Of a DNA stretch of 64,000 nt, positions 24,227-32,979 are shown one piece after another (within the stretch, counting starts at the first letter, position 1; each line of letters opens with the position of its first letter). The position numbers were made by a program, and so were the translations under genes. Source of the stretch: Ktedonobacter sp. SOSP1-85 (GTDB taxonomy: Bacteria > Chloroflexota > Ktedonobacteria > Ktedonobacterales > Ktedonobacteraceae); contig NZ_BNJI01000002.1 in assembly GCF_016587415.1 (NCBI RefSeq), positions 1,178,001 to 1,242,000 of the forward strand, read 5' to 3'. The notes beneath the pieces were generated by a model that was given only the letters and a program-made list of their open reading frames with translations, did no database searches and was not told where the DNA came from.

Positions 24227-26026
24227 CTAAGCATGAGGATCACTCCTCATGCTCGGCTCCAGAACCGGACGTGACACGTTAGCGTCATCCGGCTCCTCGA
24301 TCATATGGTCCTTGTCATGGACACTTGTCGCGGCGCGTCGAGCGTGCCGTTGGTCATGGCAATGCCGATGAAGAGCAAATTTGTTGCTCAACTCTTCCCC
24401 TCCACCTTCGCTTTTTGGCGTAATATGGTCGATTTCTATTTGATCTTCATCTTTGAAAAGAAGTCCACACCAGCGACATTTTCCCTGTTGCTTCTGAAGT
24501 AATTTCCCCATCGTTCCACTCAGCATTGGGTGTCGTTTGAGTCGAGTACTCCAATACAGGAAGTCGCCATCATATGGGCTTGCCGTTCCCCGCACCTTGG
24601 TATGACGTTGGATCGGCCGGGCGTTGTGCTTTGTGAGCACATGCTCCTGCTGGTCCCTGAAGACCCAGCTTGCGCCAGGTTCCATGTTCCAGTATTTTCT
24701 GATGATCCATTGCCTGCTCTTGGTCGGGTGGCGGCGGTAGGCCCATCTCCTCAATTGCTGATAGACCAGATGGTCACAGAAGGAGAATGTTTTTGCTGCG
24801 ACTACTGTTCGATGATAGTTGGCCCATCCTCGAATGATCGGGTTGAGCGTCAGGATGAGGTCTTGCTGCGAAGCTGACCGTAATTTCCTGATCTTTTTGC
24901 CAATCTCCTGCATATGGGTTTTGATTGCTCCCTTGCTCGGCGAAATGATGGTTTTGAAACCAAGTGGTTTGCCCCAGGTGTTTTTCCCCGTGTGCGTTTT
25001 GCCCGTTGGAAATTGCCGGATGGCGAACCCCAAGAACTCGAACCCGACCGTCCCTTGATAGGGCTTCAAAGTGTGAGTTATTTTGGTTTTGCTTGGTTTC
25101 AATTCCAGTCCCATGTCGGCTAACCACGTTTCCAGGACTGTTTGCGCTCTTTTTACCCCTTCCTCCATTGCATGAAAAACCACCAGGTCATCCGCATATC
25201 GGATGAATTGCGGTTTTTCCTCTTTCGCGCGGAAGGCTTCCATGACGGTTGTCTCCATGCCGTGGAGCGCCACATTCATGAGGAGCGGCGAAATCGTACC
25301 CCCTTGAGGGGTACCGCTTTTCGTTGCCTCAAAGACTCCTGTGTCGATGGCTCCTGCTTCAAGCCATGCTTGAATAGCGCGTTTCATGGCCGGATAGGTG
25401 TTGAGCTTTTTCAGTAAGGCTTGATGGTTAATGTTGTCGAAGGCTCCTTTCAGATCGGCATCCAGAACATATTTGTCCTTTTGCTTGATCGCGCTAAAGA
25501 TAGCCTCGATTGCATCATGGCAAGAGCGCCCAGGGCGGAACCCGTAGGAGTTGGGTTCGAAGTGGGCTTCCCATTCTGGCTCCAGGGCGAGTTTGGCGAG
25601 ATGTTGCCGCGCCCTTTCTTCCATGACGGGAATGCCCAGAGGACGCTTCTCGGCCTTTCCAGGTTTCGGTATCCACACTCGGCGTACCGGTGGGGATGTC
25701 GCTTGCCAGTTTTTCGGGTGGATGTGGTTTGCCATGGCAAGGCGTCCAGCTGGTTTGACGGATTTTACTCCGTCGATGCCTGCGGTCTTCTTGCCCTGGT
25801 TGTCCTGTGTCACCCGACGAACGGCGAGCAGCCTGGCTGCTTGGGATTTCATCAGCAATTTTTGGAGTTTGTGGACTGCTCTGGTGTTGCCACGTTGACT
25901 TGCTCGGAAGATGCGCTTTTGGATGCGAAAACAATGCTGCTCTAGCTTACGCCAGGGGATCTTGTTCCAAGCCTCACTCTCAGGATCAAGCGGTGGCTTG
26001 ACCTGGGGTGCTTTCCTTTTTGCCAT
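24227..26026 (-). CDS. Group II intron B reverse transcriptase-maturase with HNH domain
   Basis: The 599-residue protein has all parts in order: LEQHCFRIQKRIFRA, TAGIDGVKS, RPLGIPVMEERARQH, YGFRPGRSCHDAIEAIF, LDADLKGAFDNI, SGTPQGGTISPLLMNVALHG, the catalytic RYADDLVVF, the X region (NPIIRGWANYHR) and the HNH set CRWCG, EIDHITPKSEGG, HRHCHD. ATG 26026 (MAKRKAPQVK) is the likely start, with GGAAGGAAGAGG upstream. Oddly the frame does not stop before domain V: the last codons run through domain V and end in domain VI. Confidence 0.92.
   Translation of the reverse strand: MAKRKAPQVKPPLDPESEAWNKIPWRKLEQHCFRIQKRIFRASQRGNTRAVHKLQKLLMKSQAARLLAVRRVTQDNQGKKTAGIDGVKSVKPAGRLAMANHIHPKNWQATSPPVRRVWIPKPGKAEKRPLGIPVMEERARQHLAKLALEPEWEAHFEPNSYGFRPGRSCHDAIEAIFSAIKQKDKYVLDADLKGAFDNINHQALLKKLNTYPAMKRAIQAWLEAGAIDTGVFEATKSGTPQGGTISPLLMNVALHGMETTVMEAFRAKEEKPQFIRYADDLVVFHAMEEGVKRAQTVLETWLADMGLELKPSKTKITHTLKPYQGTVGFEFLGFAIRQFPTGKTHTGKNTWGKPLGFKTIISPSKGAIKTHMQEIGKKIRKLRSASQQDLILTLNPIIRGWANYHRTVVAAKTFSFCDHLVYQQLRRWAYRRHPTKSRQWIIRKYWNMEPGASWVFRDQQEHVLTKHNARPIQRHTKVRGTASPYDGDFLYWSTRLKRHPMLSGTMGKLLQKQQGKCRWCGLLFKDEDQIEIDHITPKSEGGGEELSNKFALHRHCHDQRHARRAATSVHDKDHMIEEPDDANVSRPVLEPSMRSDPHA
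24262..24295 (-). ncRNA. Group II intron B domain V
   Basis: A 34-base hairpin on the minus strand from GAGCCGGATGACGC to CACGTCCGGTTC, then a domain VI stem AGCATGAGGA / TCCTCATGCT. Confidence 0.9.
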
Positions 26027-26656
26027 CCGACTGGTACCTCTTCCTTCCATATCATCGTGCCGACGTCGGCCTATCCTGGGCATTACCCCAGGCATTTGCT
26101 TTTTCGGCAATCCTGCTCCCATCTCGCTTGCGGTCTGGACACCTGCTTACCGGATCGACCACCGATGAGAGCGAAGATGAGAGTTATCCCGTTCCAACGT
26201 CCTGTTTTGCGCTGCTTTAGACCTGTACTATCCACCGGGCTTGTCATGAGTGAGCATGAAAACAGCCGAAATGTTTCATGCACTGCGATGGGGTTCATCG
26301 CGGCCAGTACCGTTTTGGTCAAGCCTGTTATCCTCCGTAGGCTTGGTCCCGTTAACGATGGTTCAGGCGTACATTTGTCTCCTGGTCATAGCAACTAGCT
26401 AGAAGAGCCTCGGATGAGGCTTCCGCTTCTCTTCCGTATTCTCCCTCGCTTCGCTTGATTGATGTCCAGTCGCACCAGCGGAGGGATGCTGTCCGCGCTC
26501 ACCTCGCGGGTAGGGAATTGTGCCCTACATCAGAGCGTCAGTTATCGGGTCACACTCGGCTAAACGGGTCACACCTTCCATCCATATCTTGTAAATTGGT
26601 CCCCCTTTTGTCTTACAGAGTATGCAATGAAATCTAAGCCTGTTCGTTTCACTTGT
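26027..26656 (-). other. 5' structured region of intron B and flank
   Basis: No gene. 26027-26574 is intron domain I-III sequence upstream of the maturase start. 26575-26656 is the flank after the oxidoreductase gene; nothing recognisable there. Confidence 0.6.
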
Positions 26657-27604
26657 TCAGGCGAAGAACTCTCTGGCGAAGCGGCGAAGAGCCTCCAGAT
26701 TGGTTCCATCTAGAAAACGCAGCACCAGCTCCTGCACGCCTGCTGCTTCATAGGCGGCCAGCCGTTGGCGAATCGTCTCAGGGCTGCCAATCAGAGCAGT
26801 ATTGACTCTGTCCCCAAGTCTAGCTTTGCGTTCAGGGGAAAGCAAAGCTCTCGCCTGCTCATCACTGTCAGCCATGAGGCACAATGTGGTTGATGTGCGA
26901 TGAATGCTCTCGTAATCACGCCCAACCGTCTCGCAATGCTCTTTGAGTACGGCAAGCTTCTGTTTCATAGTGGCAGGGTTATCGCCCACGTTACAGGCAT
27001 CACCATATTGTGCCACCAGTTTGAGCGTGACTTTCTCGCCGCTACCACCAATCAGCAGGGGAATATGCGGCTTTTGCACACCTTTGGGCTGATTGATAGC
27101 TCCACGTACCTGGTAATATTTCCCCTCAAAAGCGGCTTCCTCCTGAGTCCACATAGCTCGAATAACCTGTACAGCCTCTCGCAAGTGCCGCAGGCGCTCA
27201 GGGGCCTCGGGATAGTCATATCCATAAGCGCGATACTCATGCTCAAACCAGCCTGCCCCGATACCAAAGTTGAGCCGCCCATGCGAGAGCACATCAACGG
27301 TACTGGCCATTTTCGCGAGCAACGCAGGGTTACGATAGCCATTGCAAGTGACCAACTGGCCGATGCGTATACGCGTCGTGTCGCGGGCAAGGGCTGCGGT
27401 GGTAGTCCAGCATTCAAACGTGAACTCTTGTGATGGCCGTGGGATGGTATGAAAGTGATCAACAAGCCAGGCGGAAGCGAAGCCAATCTCCTCAGCTGTT
27501 TGAGCAACACACGTCATCATTTCGTAGGCTTCTATAGGGTCCTTGATCCCTGCCAGATCCATGTTCCAACCCTGAGGAACAAGCAAACCAAATTGCAGTG
27601 CCAT
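26657..27604 (-). CDS. LLM-class F420-dependent oxidoreductase-like protein
   Basis: The 315-residue TIM-barrel protein fits the luciferase-like monooxygenase/F420 group: LQFGLLVPQGWNMDL at the start, SAWLVDHFHTIP, RIRIGQLVTCNGYRNPALLAKMASTVDVLSHGRLNFGIGAGW, and PLLIGGSGEKVTLKLVAQYGD. These enzymes use F420 or FMN; the sequence does not settle which, nor the substrate. It is single, bounded by intron B on one side and a 34-bp palindrome upstream. Confidence 0.9.
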   Translation of the reverse strand: MALQFGLLVPQGWNMDLAGIKDPIEAYEMMTCVAQTAEEIGFASAWLVDHFHTIPRPSQEFTFECWTTTAALARDTTRIRIGQLVTCNGYRNPALLAKMASTVDVLSHGRLNFGIGAGWFEHEYRAYGYDYPEAPERLRHLREAVQVIRAMWTQEEAAFEGKYYQVRGAINQPKGVQKPHIPLLIGGSGEKVTLKLVAQYGDACNVGDNPATMKQKLAVLKEHCETVGRDYESIHRTSTTLCLMADSDEQARALLSPERKARLGDRVNTALIGSPETIRQRLAAYEAAGVQELVLRFLDGTNLEALRRFAREFFA

Positions 27605-27679
27605 GCGGTGTCCGTTCCTTCCTTTGTAGAGAGTTCCCCTGCGTTATAGTATCAGGGAAGGGGACAAAAATACAGAGCA

Positions 27680-27713
27680 ATGTTAAGGCAGCACAGCTGT
27701 GCTGCCTTAACAT
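27680..27713. repeat. 34-bp perfect palindrome
   Basis: Arms ATGTTAAGGCAGCACAG and its exact complement meet without a loop, 76 bp upstream of the oxidoreductase start and close to the Tn3 fragment. It could be an operator or a cruciform/terminator-type repeat. Confidence 0.55.
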
Positions 27714-27768
27714 TTGAAGAAAAAGTGGCGATGTACTTTTCTAGGGTTGCATCAGGAGTTTAACGCAA

Positions 27769-27888
27769 TCAATATCCGTTCTTGAGGGCAAATCCTAAGC
27801 GGTTATGATCTCCACGACGCTGGGCAATGAGGGCACGATCCTCATCATCCAGGTGAAAATAGCGGGCAAGTTGTTCGGGGGATGGTTC
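27769..27888 (-). pseudogene. Fragment of a Tn3-family transposase N-terminus
   Basis: The frame reads EPSPEQLARYFHLDDEDRA then LIAQRRGDHNRLGFAL, the DUF4158 N-terminal block of Tn3-type TnpA, then ends in KNGY and a stop where the real protein would continue for ~900 residues. Remnant only. Confidence 0.75.
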
Positions 27889-27895
27889 CCCAACT

Positions 27896-28405
27896 TTACT
27901 CAAGCAATGTATCTTCAGGAAGTGGTGGGGGACGCAGAGGAACAATAGTAGACTGGATAATGGTCGTCGTTGTTGAGCCATAGAAAAGGAAACTATCGAG
28001 AAGACGATCAAGCTGATCAATAGCAGGTATGTGAACTTTGAGAATGAAGCAATCCTCACCGGTGACGCGGTGACATTCAACGACTTCAGGAGTCTGTCGC
28101 GCCAGTTCCGCAATCTTGGGAAGTTGCCCAGCATTCGGACGGATACGAACATACGCAGCAATTGGAAGCCCAAGTGCCGCAGGATTCAGTTCCAAGCGAT
28201 AGCCTTGAATTACTCCCGTTTCTTCCAACCTGCGGACTCGCTCGGTGACGGCAGGAGAAGACATACCGACTCGGCGACCGAGTTCGGACATAGTCAACCG
28301 AGGATCGCGCTGGAGTTCTTCCAACACACGGAGATTGACCGCGTCAATCTCCTCACGGAACCCAATGTAAGTAAAAGGGCGTTTTTTCTTTAAATCTTCA
28401 GCCAT
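27896..28405 (-). CDS. Lrp/AsnC-family regulator
   Basis: The 169-residue protein has the AsnC helix-turn-helix (IDAVNLRVLEELQRDPRLTM, SELGRRVGMSSPAVTERVRRL) and a RAM ligand-binding domain (AYVRIRPNAGQLPKIAELA, VVECHRVTGEDCFILKVHI). Lrp-type proteins sense amino acids. It is divergent from a DMT-family exporter, a common arrangement for a regulator and its amino-acid export target. Confidence 0.92.
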   Translation of the reverse strand: MAEDLKKKRPFTYIGFREEIDAVNLRVLEELQRDPRLTMSELGRRVGMSSPAVTERVRRLEETGVIQGYRLELNPAALGLPIAAYVRIRPNAGQLPKIAELARQTPEVVECHRVTGEDCFILKVHIPAIDQLDRLLDSFLFYGSTTTTIIQSTIVPLRPPPLPEDTLLE

Positions 28406-28490
28406 ATGCTCCGTATCTCCTCAAATATGCCATGTATTTTTGCTTCTTTCCATTGTACCATTACGAGAAACAACAATGAGAGGAAACACC

Positions 28491-29384
28491 ATGATTTCTA
28501 CGAAAAAAATAGGGATGATGGAAAAAGTTCCACCACATGTTTTCTTTCTGGTAAGTGCCCTCTTCCACTACCTGGGACCTGCCTTTGCAGTCCTCCTTTT
28601 TGCTCATGTTTCTGTCCTTGGAGTCGCATGGCTTCGTATTGCGAGTGCCGCCATTGTTTTTGCTGCATGGCGTCGCCCATGGCGTCTGTTTATGAGCACA
28701 TCATGGGCAACACGACATATTTTGATTGCGCTGGGAGTTGTGCTCGGTCTGATGAATGCATGCTTCTATCTAGCGATTGCCCGTATTCCATTGAGCACAG
28801 TTGGAGCCATCGAGTTTCTTGGTCCCATTACCCTGGCTGCGCTAGGCGCACGAACTCCACGTAACATCAGTGCATTGCTTTTAGCCGCTGCAGGGGGATG
28901 GCTTTTGACTGATGCACGCTTTAGCGGTTCCCCTTTAGGATTCATCTTCGCCTTTGCCAATTGTCTCCTTTTCATTCTTTACATCGCGCTTGGACACCGC
29001 ATCGCCGAAGATGGCGGTGCTGCTGGAATTGATCGACTGGGAGCAGCAATGCTCATTGCACTCCTGGCTGTCAGTCCACTTGGACTCATGGATGCCTTGC
29101 CAGTGTTTCCACAGCCACTGCTCCTTCTTGCCGGTATTGGCGTAGGCGTTTGTTCTTCGGTCATCCCCTACGTCTGCGATCAGTTGGCAATGGCTCGATT
29201 ACCAAGAGCGACCTATGCCCTCTTGCTCTCCCTACTCCCAGCCTCTGCCACCATTATTGGTGTTGTTATCCTGCATCAACTTCCAAAGCTAATAGAGATT
29301 GTGGGAATCCTCTTCGTTGTGGTTGCCGTCATCCTCCACAAGGAAGCAGATGTACAGCCTAAAAAGCACGCGAAGAGTGTGTAA
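28491..29384 (+). CDS. EamA/DMT-family exporter, RhtA-like
   Basis: The 297-residue protein has ten hydrophobic helices and two EamA halves; NACFYLAIARIPLSTVGAIEFLGPI is typical of the RhtA (threonine/homoserine export) branch. ATG 28491 follows AGAGGAAA; the frame is open further upstream but without a site. The divergent Lrp-type gene suggests amino-acid-responsive control. Confidence 0.88.
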   Translation: MISTKKIGMMEKVPPHVFFLVSALFHYLGPAFAVLLFAHVSVLGVAWLRIASAAIVFAAWRRPWRLFMSTSWATRHILIALGVVLGLMNACFYLAIARIPLSTVGAIEFLGPITLAALGARTPRNISALLLAAAGGWLLTDARFSGSPLGFIFAFANCLLFILYIALGHRIAEDGGAAGIDRLGAAMLIALLAVSPLGLMDALPVFPQPLLLLAGIGVGVCSSVIPYVCDQLAMARLPRATYALLLSLLPASATIIGVVILHQLPKLIEIVGILFVVVAVILHKEADVQPKKHAKSV

Positions 29385-29541
29385 GTGTGAAATGAGGGAA
29401 GAAGTGGAGGGGTCTTAACGAGCCTCAACGGATAAACAGGATCTCAAGAACTAGAAACCAGAGCCCCCTTTAAAGGTAAGCTTGCGAGCCGAGGCAGACT
29501 CCAAAGGAGAATTGGAGACCCTGTAGATACCAACTTTCCTC

Positions 29542-29570
29542 TTGACAATCTAATGACATTAGACTAATAT
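29542..29570 (+). promoter_or_regulatory. Promoter with palindromic operator before a TetR gene
   Basis: TTGACA (29542-29547), 17-bp spacer, TAATAT (29565-29570). The spacer is filled by the perfect 15-bp dyad TCTAATGACATTAGA (29549-29563), a likely autoregulatory TetR site. Confidence 0.75.
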
Positions 29571-29624
29571 ATAAACATATTAAATAAATATCTACGTACG
29601 AAAGATAGAGAGAGTGTGATATCC

Positions 29625-30203
29625 ATGGCACCGAGAGCGGGTCTAGAGTATGACGCGATTGTGAAGGCCGCGGCAGAGCTGGCAGATGAGCATGGACTAC
29701 ACATGGTGACGATGGCGATGCTGGCCGCACACCTGGGTGTGCGCACACCAACGCTCTATCACTATTTCTCTGGCCTCGCAGGCTTGCAGCGGGCCCTGGC
29801 ACTGTTGGGCTTACAAGAAATGACAGAGCAACTGGGGCAGGCGGTGATGGGGAAGGCGGGGGATGATGCAGTGGTCGCGCTCGCCCATACCCTGCGTGAC
29901 TTTGGCAGGACGCGTCCTGGCCTCTATGAAGCGACCGCTCGTGCCCCAGAATCAGGCGATGCCGAGTGGCAGGAAGCAGGTCGCAAGGTAGTAGAGATCG
30001 CCTTGCGAGCGCTGGGAGCCTACACGCTGAGCCAGGAGGATGCTCTACACACGGTCCGTATGGTGCGCAGTCTCGTCCATGGTTGCGTTACTTTGGAGAC
30101 CGCAGGCGGCTTTGGTCTCCCTCTGGATGTAGACGAAACGTTTAAACGTTTGCTTGATCTACTTTTACACGATCTGCATACACGTCAGGGTAGTGGAAAA
30201 TAA
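29625..30203 (+). CDS. TetR-family regulator with WHG-type C-terminus
   Basis: The 192-residue protein has the TetR helix-turn-helix (AIVKAAAELADEHGLHMVTM, LAAHLGVRTPTLYHYFSG) and a C-terminal domain with RSLVHGCVTLETAGGFGLP, as in the WHG/TetR_C_33 group. ATG 29625 is taken; a GTG three codons upstream is possible. It leads a three-gene run with two small membrane proteins and should regulate it through the 29549 dyad. Confidence 0.9.
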   Translation: MAPRAGLEYDAIVKAAAELADEHGLHMVTMAMLAAHLGVRTPTLYHYFSGLAGLQRALALLGLQEMTEQLGQAVMGKAGDDAVVALAHTLRDFGRTRPGLYEATARAPESGDAEWQEAGRKVVEIALRALGAYTLSQEDALHTVRMVRSLVHGCVTLETAGGFGLPLDVDETFKRLLDLLLHDLHTRQGSGK

Positions 30204-30245
30204 AGCTTGTAAACCAGGCAAAAGAATGTGAAAGGACTCATCTAC

Positions 30246-30587
30246 ATGTTAGCACTTATAAAGAATATCAATCTGGGACTTGCATTTTTCTTAGAACTCG
30301 CTCTTCTGGCTTCATTTGGCTATTGGGGCTTCACGACAAACTGGGGAACGATCGCCAGGTTTGGGCTTGGGCTGGGTATCCCTGTGCTTGTGGCGATCAT
30401 CTGGGGCTGTTTTGAGGCCCCAAGGGCGAACTGGCCGCTGCCCGAACCCTGGCACCTGCTGCTCAAACTGGCTCTCTTCGGCCTGGGAGTTGTCGCGCTC
30501 TTCGTTGCCGGGCGTCGTGAACTCAGCATTACTTTCGCCGTAATCTTTATCATCAATACTATTCTGGCCTATGTCTGGGCGCAGTAA
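30246..30587 (+). CDS. YrdB/DUF2568-family membrane protein
   Basis: The 113-residue protein has four helices with the DUF2568 pattern: NLGLAFFLELALLASFGYWG, FGLGLGIPVLVAIIWGCFEAPRA, LLLKLALFGLGVVALF. Function unknown. ATG 30246 with AAAGGA upstream is preferred to GTG 30228. It lies between the TetR and DUF4260 genes. Confidence 0.85.
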   Translation: MLALIKNINLGLAFFLELALLASFGYWGFTTNWGTIARFGLGLGIPVLVAIIWGCFEAPRANWPLPEPWHLLLKLALFGLGVVALFVAGRRELSITFAVIFIINTILAYVWAQ

Positions 30588-30606
30588 TGAAGAAAGGGAG
30601 ATACTC

Positions 30607-31032
30607 ATGGAAGAGACGCTAAATGTACAAACGCAAGAAAATGGCCAGCAGGGAAAAACGAGAGCCAACTCTCTGGATCTCTTGAGCCCGCGGCTGCTCC
30701 TGCATCTTGAGGGCGCGATCGTGCTGCTGGCTTCGCTTGTGCTCTACACGCTCCATGGAGGCAACTGGTGGCTGTTTGGCTTGCTGCTGCTCACTCCTGA
30801 TCTCTCGGCCCTGGGCTACCTGGCGGGGAGCAAGGTGGGCGCGCGCTGCTATAATCTTGTGCATACCTATCTGTTACCGGGAGTGCTGACAGCGTATGGC
30901 CTGCTCGGTGGCAAAGAACTTGCCTTTCTGCTGGCGCTGATCTGGTTCGCCCATATCGGCCTGGATCGCGCCCTCGGCTTTGGCCTCAAGTACATGACTG
31001 AATTTAAAGATACGCACCTGGCCCATGTATAG
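30607..31032 (+). CDS. DUF4260-family membrane protein
   Basis: The 141-residue protein has three to four helices with the DUF4260 landmarks PRLLLHLEGAIVLLASLVLY, LLTPDLSALGYLAG, YNLVHTYLLPGVL and WFAHIGLDRALGFGLKY. Function unknown. ATG 30607 follows AAAGGGAG, 19 bp after the DUF2568 stop. The IS607-type copy 2 begins 8 bp after its stop. Confidence 0.85.
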   Translation: MEETLNVQTQENGQQGKTRANSLDLLSPRLLLHLEGAIVLLASLVLYTLHGGNWWLFGLLLLTPDLSALGYLAGSKVGARCYNLVHTYLLPGVLTAYGLLGGKELAFLLALIWFAHIGLDRALGFGLKYMTEFKDTHLAHV

Positions 31033-31058
31033 CTATGAAGGGAGTGGTGTATTAGGTC

Positions 31059-31088
31059 TTGACAATATGTGCAAAAGTGTATTAAACT
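31059..31088 (+). promoter_or_regulatory. tnpA promoter, copy 2
   Basis: TTGACA, 18-bp spacer, TAAACT, then 6 bases to the tnpA ATG at 31095. The same geometry as in the diverged copy 1 supports a leaderless transcript. Confidence 0.65.
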
Positions 31089-31094
31089 ACTCCT

Positions 31095-31724
31095 ATGTAC
31101 TCAGTCGCACAGTTTGCCAAACAGATAGGTGTCTCGGTCAAAACATTGCAACGTTGGGATCGGGAAGGCCGTCTCACCGCGAAACGAACCGTTTCCGGGC
31201 GTCGCTACTATGACGAGGCCGATCTGGCCACCGCACTGAATCTACCACAACGATCGGCAGCACGTCGCATAGTGGCCTATTGCCGGGTATCGAGTCCTGC
31301 TCAACGACCCGATTTACAGAACCAACGAGTTGCCTTAGAGCGCTACGCGGTCTCCAGGCACCTGATGGTGGATGAGTGGATCATGGAGATCGGCGGCGGC
31401 CTCAATTTTGAGCGCAAACGGTTTCTCCGGCTCATCGATGCCATTGTCGAGGGAGAGATTTCGTGCCTGCTCATTGCCCATCAGGATCGGCTGGCTCGCT
31501 TTGGCTTTGACCTGCTCAAGCATCTGTGCGAGACGCACCACACGGAAGTCGTGGTGATGAACACTGAAACGCTCTCGCCCGAACAAGAGGTAGTCCAGGA
31601 TTTGATGAGTATTGTCCACTGTTTCAGTTCGCGTTTGTACGGTCTGAGGAATTACCGCAAAACCTTAGAGAAAGCCCTTCAGGATGAATACCGCACACCG
31701 CATTCGGATGAATCCCACCCCTGA
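31095..31724 (+). CDS. tnpA: IS607-type serine recombinase TnpA, copy 2
   Basis: A 209-residue protein: MerR-like helix-turn-helix (SVAQFAKQIGVSVKTLQRWD), then the serine-recombinase core AYCRVSSPAQRPDL and HQDRLARFG. The C-terminus (KTLEKALQDEYRTPHSDESHP) extends 41 bases over the tnpB start, unlike copy 1. Identical to the copy 3 protein. Catalyses insertion and excision. Confidence 0.93.
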   Translation: MYSVAQFAKQIGVSVKTLQRWDREGRLTAKRTVSGRRYYDEADLATALNLPQRSAARRIVAYCRVSSPAQRPDLQNQRVALERYAVSRHLMVDEWIMEIGGGLNFERKRFLRLIDAIVEGEISCLLIAHQDRLARFGFDLLKHLCETHHTEVVVMNTETLSPEQEVVQDLMSIVHCFSSRLYGLRNYRKTLEKALQDEYRTPHSDESHP

Positions 31725-32979
31725 ACAGGCAGAGTACCTCAAACGCGCTTGTGGGACCAGAAGATTCGTTTACAACTGGGGCCGCGAGCAGTGGGAAAAG
31801 CAGTATCAGGCCTACAAACACGAACAGGAAATGACGCCGGAGCAGGAGCGCAAGCTGAAACCTCCGACGGCACTGGCGCTGAAAAAACAGTTCAATGCGA
31901 TTCGACATGAAATCTATCCCTGGACCGGTGATGTCACCAAGTGTGTAGTAGAAGGAGCTTTTGATGGCCTTGGCAGAGCGTATGCAAATTTCTTTGCAGG
32001 AAGAGCGGAATATCCGAAATATAAGAAAAAAGGAAAATCACACGAGTCGTTTTCTCTCTCCAATGATAAATTCACCATGGGCAGCCACTGGATCTCGATT
32101 CCTGGCTTAGGACGCTTCATCCTCGATCAGCGCCAGATCACCAAAGGGAGAGGAAAGCTGTTACGCTCGTTGGGAACCGTCAATCTGGCCGAGAAGCTAC
32201 GCTTTGTCGAGCAGGGGAGCGTGAGGACTCCCGCAAAGAAGCGGAACCAGCGCAAGCAGGTCATCTGTGAAGCAGTGAAGATTTTGGGGGCCACCGTCTC
32301 TTGTGAGGCGGGGCACTGGTACGTGAGCATCCAAGTAGAGATCCAGAAACAGCGTCCTCTCACTCCCACGCCTGTGGTGGGGGTCGATGTGGGCTTAAAG
32401 CAAGCGGCTGTGGTGAGCGATAAACGACGGCTTGAGAACCAAAGGCCGTTGGCACTCCATCTCAAGAAACTCGGCAACCTGCAACGCAAGCTCAGCAAAA
32501 AGCAGAAGACGAAAGATCCGGAAACCGGACGAACCACCTTCGGCAAAAACTATGAGAAGCAACGGCGCAAGGTAGCACGCAAGCATCAGCAGATTGCGAA
32601 CATCCGTCGGGATATCCAGCACAAGTTCACCACCGAACTGGCGCGGACCTGTGGGGTCATCGGCATCGAAGACCTCAACATCCTGGGGATGATGGCGAAC
32701 CGGAAGCTGTCACGTGCCGTGGCCGATGCCGCGATGGGGCAACTGTTGCAGTTTCTCAAAACAAAAGTGGCGAACGCTGGGGGAGATCTTTTCATCGCCT
32801 CGCGCTGGTTTCCTTCGACCAAACGGTGTTCGTGTTGTGGGCAGGTCAAAAAGCGCATGCCGCTCAAACACCGCACGTATGAGTGCCTGGCCTGTGGATT
32901 GGTCCTCGACCGCGACCTCAATGCGGCATATAATCTGGCCTGGTTTGCAACAGACATGCTTCGCCAACTTCATGCATAA
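31684..32979 (+). CDS. tnpB: TnpB RNA-guided nuclease, copy 2
   Basis: The 431-residue protein has RuvC pieces GVDVGLKQAAVVSD, GIEDLN and RDLNAAYNLA and the zinc ribbon CSCCGQ...CLACG, all with acidic residues in place. It differs from the copy 3 protein at three positions I can see (I/T near residue 78, A/T in the zinc ribbon, Y/C in NAAYNLA). The overlap with tnpA suggests coupled translation. Confidence 0.93.
   Translation: MNTAHRIRMNPTPEQAEYLKRACGTRRFVYNWGREQWEKQYQAYKHEQEMTPEQERKLKPPTALALKKQFNAIRHEIYPWTGDVTKCVVEGAFDGLGRAYANFFAGRAEYPKYKKKGKSHESFSLSNDKFTMGSHWISIPGLGRFILDQRQITKGRGKLLRSLGTVNLAEKLRFVEQGSVRTPAKKRNQRKQVICEAVKILGATVSCEAGHWYVSIQVEIQKQRPLTPTPVVGVDVGLKQAAVVSDKRRLENQRPLALHLKKLGNLQRKLSKKQKTKDPETGRTTFGKNYEKQRRKVARKHQQIANIRRDIQHKFTTELARTCGVIGIEDLNILGMMANRKLSRAVADAAMGQLLQFLKTKVANAGGDLFIASRWFPSTKRCSCCGQVKKRMPLKHRTYECLACGLVLDRDLNAAYNLAWFATDMLRQLHA

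Larger units (their letters stand above)
24221..26574 (-). mobile_element. Group II intron B, apparently complete
   Basis: On the minus strand it begins GTGTGACCCG (26574; a second GTGTGACCCG at 26555 is an alternative start) and ends GGGTAAC at 24221, fitting the GUGYG...AY rule. It has an open RT-maturase-HNH frame, domain V (24262-24295) and a domain VI stem. Length is about 2.35 kb. It sits directly upstream of intron A in the same orientation. Confidence 0.82.
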
